Of a stretch of 64,000 nt of DNA, positions 62,031 to 64,000 are shown piece by piece (within the stretch, counting starts at the first letter, position 1; every line of letters starts with the position of its first letter). The notes under the pieces were generated by a model. It was not told the DNA's origin, did no database searches, and saw nothing but the letters and a program-made list of their open reading frames with translations. Origin of the DNA: Acidimicrobiia bacterium (GTDB lineage Bacteria; Actinomycetota; Acidimicrobiia; Spongiisociales; ZC4RG35); contig JANQOU010000002.1 of NCBI GenBank assembly GCA_028285585.1, positions 124,001 to 188,000 on the forward strand, given 5' to 3'. Both the position numbers and the translations under genes were made by a program.

Positions 62031-62979
62031 CAGCTTCTCCTGAACGATCCATGGTAACGATGAGGTCCGCCGCGGCAGCGATGTCGTCGATGTTCGAGAT
62101 CGCGATGGTCTCCGACCCCTTCACTGTCCGCTTTGCCATGCCTGCGGTCACATCACCCGGTCCGACGTGCATGAAGATCTCGACGCCGGTCCCGGCCATC
62201 TGCTCCAGTGACTCCGAGAAGCGCACCGGGGAGACCACCTGCGCCGACAGCGTCTCTTCGATCGAGCCCGATCTGTGTGGTGCCGCCGTGGTGTTCGACC
62301 ACACGGGAAAAACCGGTTCCTCCATCGCTATGCCACTCAATGCTGCAGCGACTCGGTCTGCCGCCGGCTCCATGAACTCAGTGTGAAAGGCACCGGCGAC
62401 TTTGAGCTCGACGACTCTGCGCACACCCAGGATTCGAGCTTCTGCCATCAGCCAATCGATGTCCCCGGAAGCGCCGGCGACCACCACCTGCCCCGGTGCG
62501 TTGACATTGGCCACATAAAGCCTTCCGCCGTCGGATCTTCTCGACTCGGTGATCTCCTCGACCTTCTCCAGGTCGGCCCCGAGCACCGCGGCCATTCCTG
62601 AGGCCTCCGCATCGGCCGCCGCCGCCATAGCCCGCCCCCTCTCGGCGACAACGGACAGCGCAGTGTGGAAGTCGAGCACTCCGGCTGCAGTCAGCGCTGT
62701 GTACTCGCCCAGCGAGTGCCCGGCCGCGCCGGATGGGAGCTGCGGGATGGCCCTGCGCACCTCATCCCACAGGGCATAGCCGAGGGCAAAAAGCGCCGGC
62801 TGAGCATGCTGCGTCAGAGTCAACTCGTCTTCGGGGCCATCGAGACACATCGATCGCAGGGACCACCCAAGAGCTTCGTCGGCAGCATCGCCAAGCAGGT
62901 CAGGGCGTGCCTCGAACAAGTCGGACCCCATTCCGACGAATTGGCTTCCCTGCCCGGGAAAAAGGACTGCAAAGCTCAC
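62017..62979 (-). CDS. fabD: malonyl-CoA:ACP transacylase
   Basis: 320 residues from a GTG at 62979; the frame opens at 63135 within the upstream aldolase gene. FAVLFPGQGSQFVGMG at the N-terminus, nucleophile Ser in GHSLGEYTAL and His in GAFHTEFM. It loads malonyl groups onto ACP. First gene of the fab cluster, 31 bp after the aldolase-like gene. Confidence 0.95.
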   Translation of the reverse strand: MSFAVLFPGQGSQFVGMGSDLFEARPDLLGDAADEALGWSLRSMCLDGPEDELTLTQHAQPALFALGYALWDEVRRAIPQLPSGAAGHSLGEYTALTAAGVLDFHTALSVVAERGRAMAAAADAEASGMAAVLGADLEKVEEITESRRSDGGRLYVANVNAPGQVVVAGASGDIDWLMAEARILGVRRVVELKVAGAFHTEFMEPAADRVAAALSGIAMEEPVFPVWSNTTAAPHRSGSIEETLSAQVVSPVRFSESLEQMAGTGVEIFMHVGPGDVTAGMAKRTVKGSETIAISNIDDIAAAADLIVTMDRSGEADEER

Positions 62980-63010
62980 GAGATATCCGACTTTGAAACC
63001 GGGAGCCTGG

Positions 63011-64000
63011 TTACGAGAGGGCGGCGAGGAGCCGGTCGACGTCGGCCGGGCCCACATCTCGATGGGTGACGACTCGCCACCTGCCGGCTGAAGGAGGGCT
63101 TGCCTTGATCCCCGCGCTGTCCAGCCGGGTGTCAACTTCTTGCCAGGTCATGCCCAGGGCGTCGAAGCTCATTTTGACGATGTTGGTCTCGACGAGATCG
63201 ACATCGATCGAGCCAGGGAACTTCTCGGCGAAGCCGGTGGCGAGCTTTGCCGCCAGCTTGTGATCGTCGACCAGGCGGTCGCGTCCGGCCAACGCCACTC
63301 GAGCCGCGGCAGCAATGACACCTGCCTGACGCATCCCGCCTCCCAGGCGTTTGCGCAGGTACCTGATCTCGTCGATCGTGTCCTTCGGGCCGCAGGTGAT
63401 CGATCCGACCGGCGCCCCCAAACCCTTCGAGAAGCAAAACTGGATCGTGTCTGCGTGAGCCGCCCACCGGTCGGCCGGTATGTCTGTCGCCGCCACAGCA
63501 TTGAAGATCCGAGCACCATCGATGTGGACCGCCAACCCGTGCGAGCGGGCAGCCGCCGACGTGGCCTCCATCGTCTCGTAGGGCACGACGCGCCCGCCAC
63601 TCCAGTTGTGGGTGTTCTCCCATGTCATGAGGCCGATGCGGGGGAACATCCCGACCAGATCCATAGCCGACTCGACATCCTCGACTTCGATGGCACCTCC
63701 GGGACGGCTGACCGTCCGGAACCCGACACCGCTCAACGCTTGAGGAGCACCAGCCTCGATCGACCTGATATGGCTCTCAGCATTGGCTAGGACTTCCTCT
63801 CCGGGGTTTGTGTGGAACATGACGGCCAGCTGGTTCCCCATAGTCCCGGTGGGCACGTAGATCGCCGCTTCCTTGCCCACAACGGCGGCAGCTTCCTCTT
63901 CAAGGGCATTGACTGTGGGGTCGTCGCGATAGACGTCGTCACCGAGAGGCGCTGCGGCCATGGCCTCGAGCATCTCGGGGGTCGGGCGCGTGACTGTGTC
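63011..64000 (-). CDS. low-specificity threonine aldolase-like PLP enzyme (5' end beyond window)
   Basis: At least 329 residues, open through the right edge; translation of the last bases reads DTVTRPTPEMLEAMA, the usual N-terminal region, so only about 5-15 residues are missing. The PLP Lys lies in FCFSKGLGAPVGS; HIDGARIFNAV and GDDVYRDDPTVNALE are family motifs. It cleaves threonine or allo-threonine to glycine and acetaldehyde, or acts on related beta-hydroxy amino acids. It lies upstream of fabD. Confidence 0.92.
   Translation of the reverse strand, partial: DTVTRPTPEMLEAMAAAPLGDDVYRDDPTVNALEEEAAAVVGKEAAIYVPTGTMGNQLAVMFHTNPGEEVLANAESHIRSIEAGAPQALSGVGFRTVSRPGGAIEVEDVESAMDLVGMFPRIGLMTWENTHNWSGGRVVPYETMEATSAAARSHGLAVHIDGARIFNAVAATDIPADRWAAHADTIQFCFSKGLGAPVGSITCGPKDTIDEIRYLRKRLGGGMRQAGVIAAAARVALAGRDRLVDDHKLAAKLATGFAEKFPGSIDVDLVETNIVKMSFDALGMTWQEVDTRLDSAGIKASPPSAGRWRVVTHRDVGPADVDRLLAALS

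Overview
The window is high-GC, densely packed actinobacterial chromosome with core genes only. I see no CRISPR array, insertion sequence, phage module or rRNA. The taxon is inferred from gene content. The dcw cluster lacks ftsA but has sepF, yggT and a DivIVA homologue. MurE carries the meso-diaminopimelate motif DNPR. thyA sits next to folA, polA next to rpsA, and a paired ArsA-type ATPase operon lies near nth. DUF3040 and glycolipid-binding-domain proteins are present. GTG and TTG starts and 4-bp start/stop overlaps (ATGA, GTGA, TTGA) are common. A deep-branching Actinomycetota lineage such as Acidimicrobiia fits best, but the species cannot be named.

Layout. (1) 1-5135, minus: a Tad/Flp pilus operon (cpaB, cpaE, cpaF, then a tadB-like gene fused to a von Willebrand A domain and cut by the left edge). 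(2) 5346-9800, minus: a coiled-coil protein, polA and rpsA. (3) 9850-10386: a 127-bp imperfect inverted repeat, tRNA-Leu(CAA) with its promoter, and an internally deleted amidohydrolase remnant. (4) 10383-18965: a two-component system, ygfZ-like, ccdA, two transporters, nth, a small membrane protein, folA and thyA. (5) 19049-21962, plus: a 72-residue unknown protein, two ArsA/GET3-type ATPases and a HAD phosphatase. (6) 21967-28133, minus: dnaE, rhomboid protease, rluD, lspA and a DksA/TraR protein. ileS follows on the plus strand (28316-31429). (7) 31426-48032, minus: the division and cell-wall cluster mraZ-rsmH-ftsL-ftsI-murE-mraY-murD-ftsW-murG-murC-murB-ftsQ-ftsZ-pgeF-yggS-sepF-yggT-divIVA, without murF. 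(8) 48250-58692: a glycolipid-binding-domain protein, an HNH nuclease, two small unknowns, a moxR-DUF58-transglutaminase operon, a MerR regulator, DUF3040, dinB, a histidine phosphatase and two membrane proteins. (9) 58669-62979, minus: the type II fatty-acid cluster fabD-fabH-fabG-acpP-fabF, preceded by a threonine-aldolase-like gene that runs off the right edge.

The dcw cluster would supply lipid II synthesis (MurB, C, D, E, MraY, MurG), septal polymerisation and cross-linking (FtsW, FtsI) and the Z-ring with its membrane links (FtsZ, SepF, DivIVA, YggT). It appears to be driven from one mraZ promoter, whose -35/-10 region is overlapped by three MraZ boxes spaced 10 bp apart.

The most striking non-coding signal is the mraZ-rsmH leader. 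A perfect 17-bp stem buries the rsmH ribosome-binding site and start codon. Its 5' arm can instead pair with sequence just upstream, which is the layout of a bistable RNA switch. Other points for follow-up are the degenerate HIGH and KMSKS motifs of IleS, the missing murF, the folded ftsL-ftsI leader, the long inverted repeat before tRNA-Leu, and the vWA-TadB fusion.
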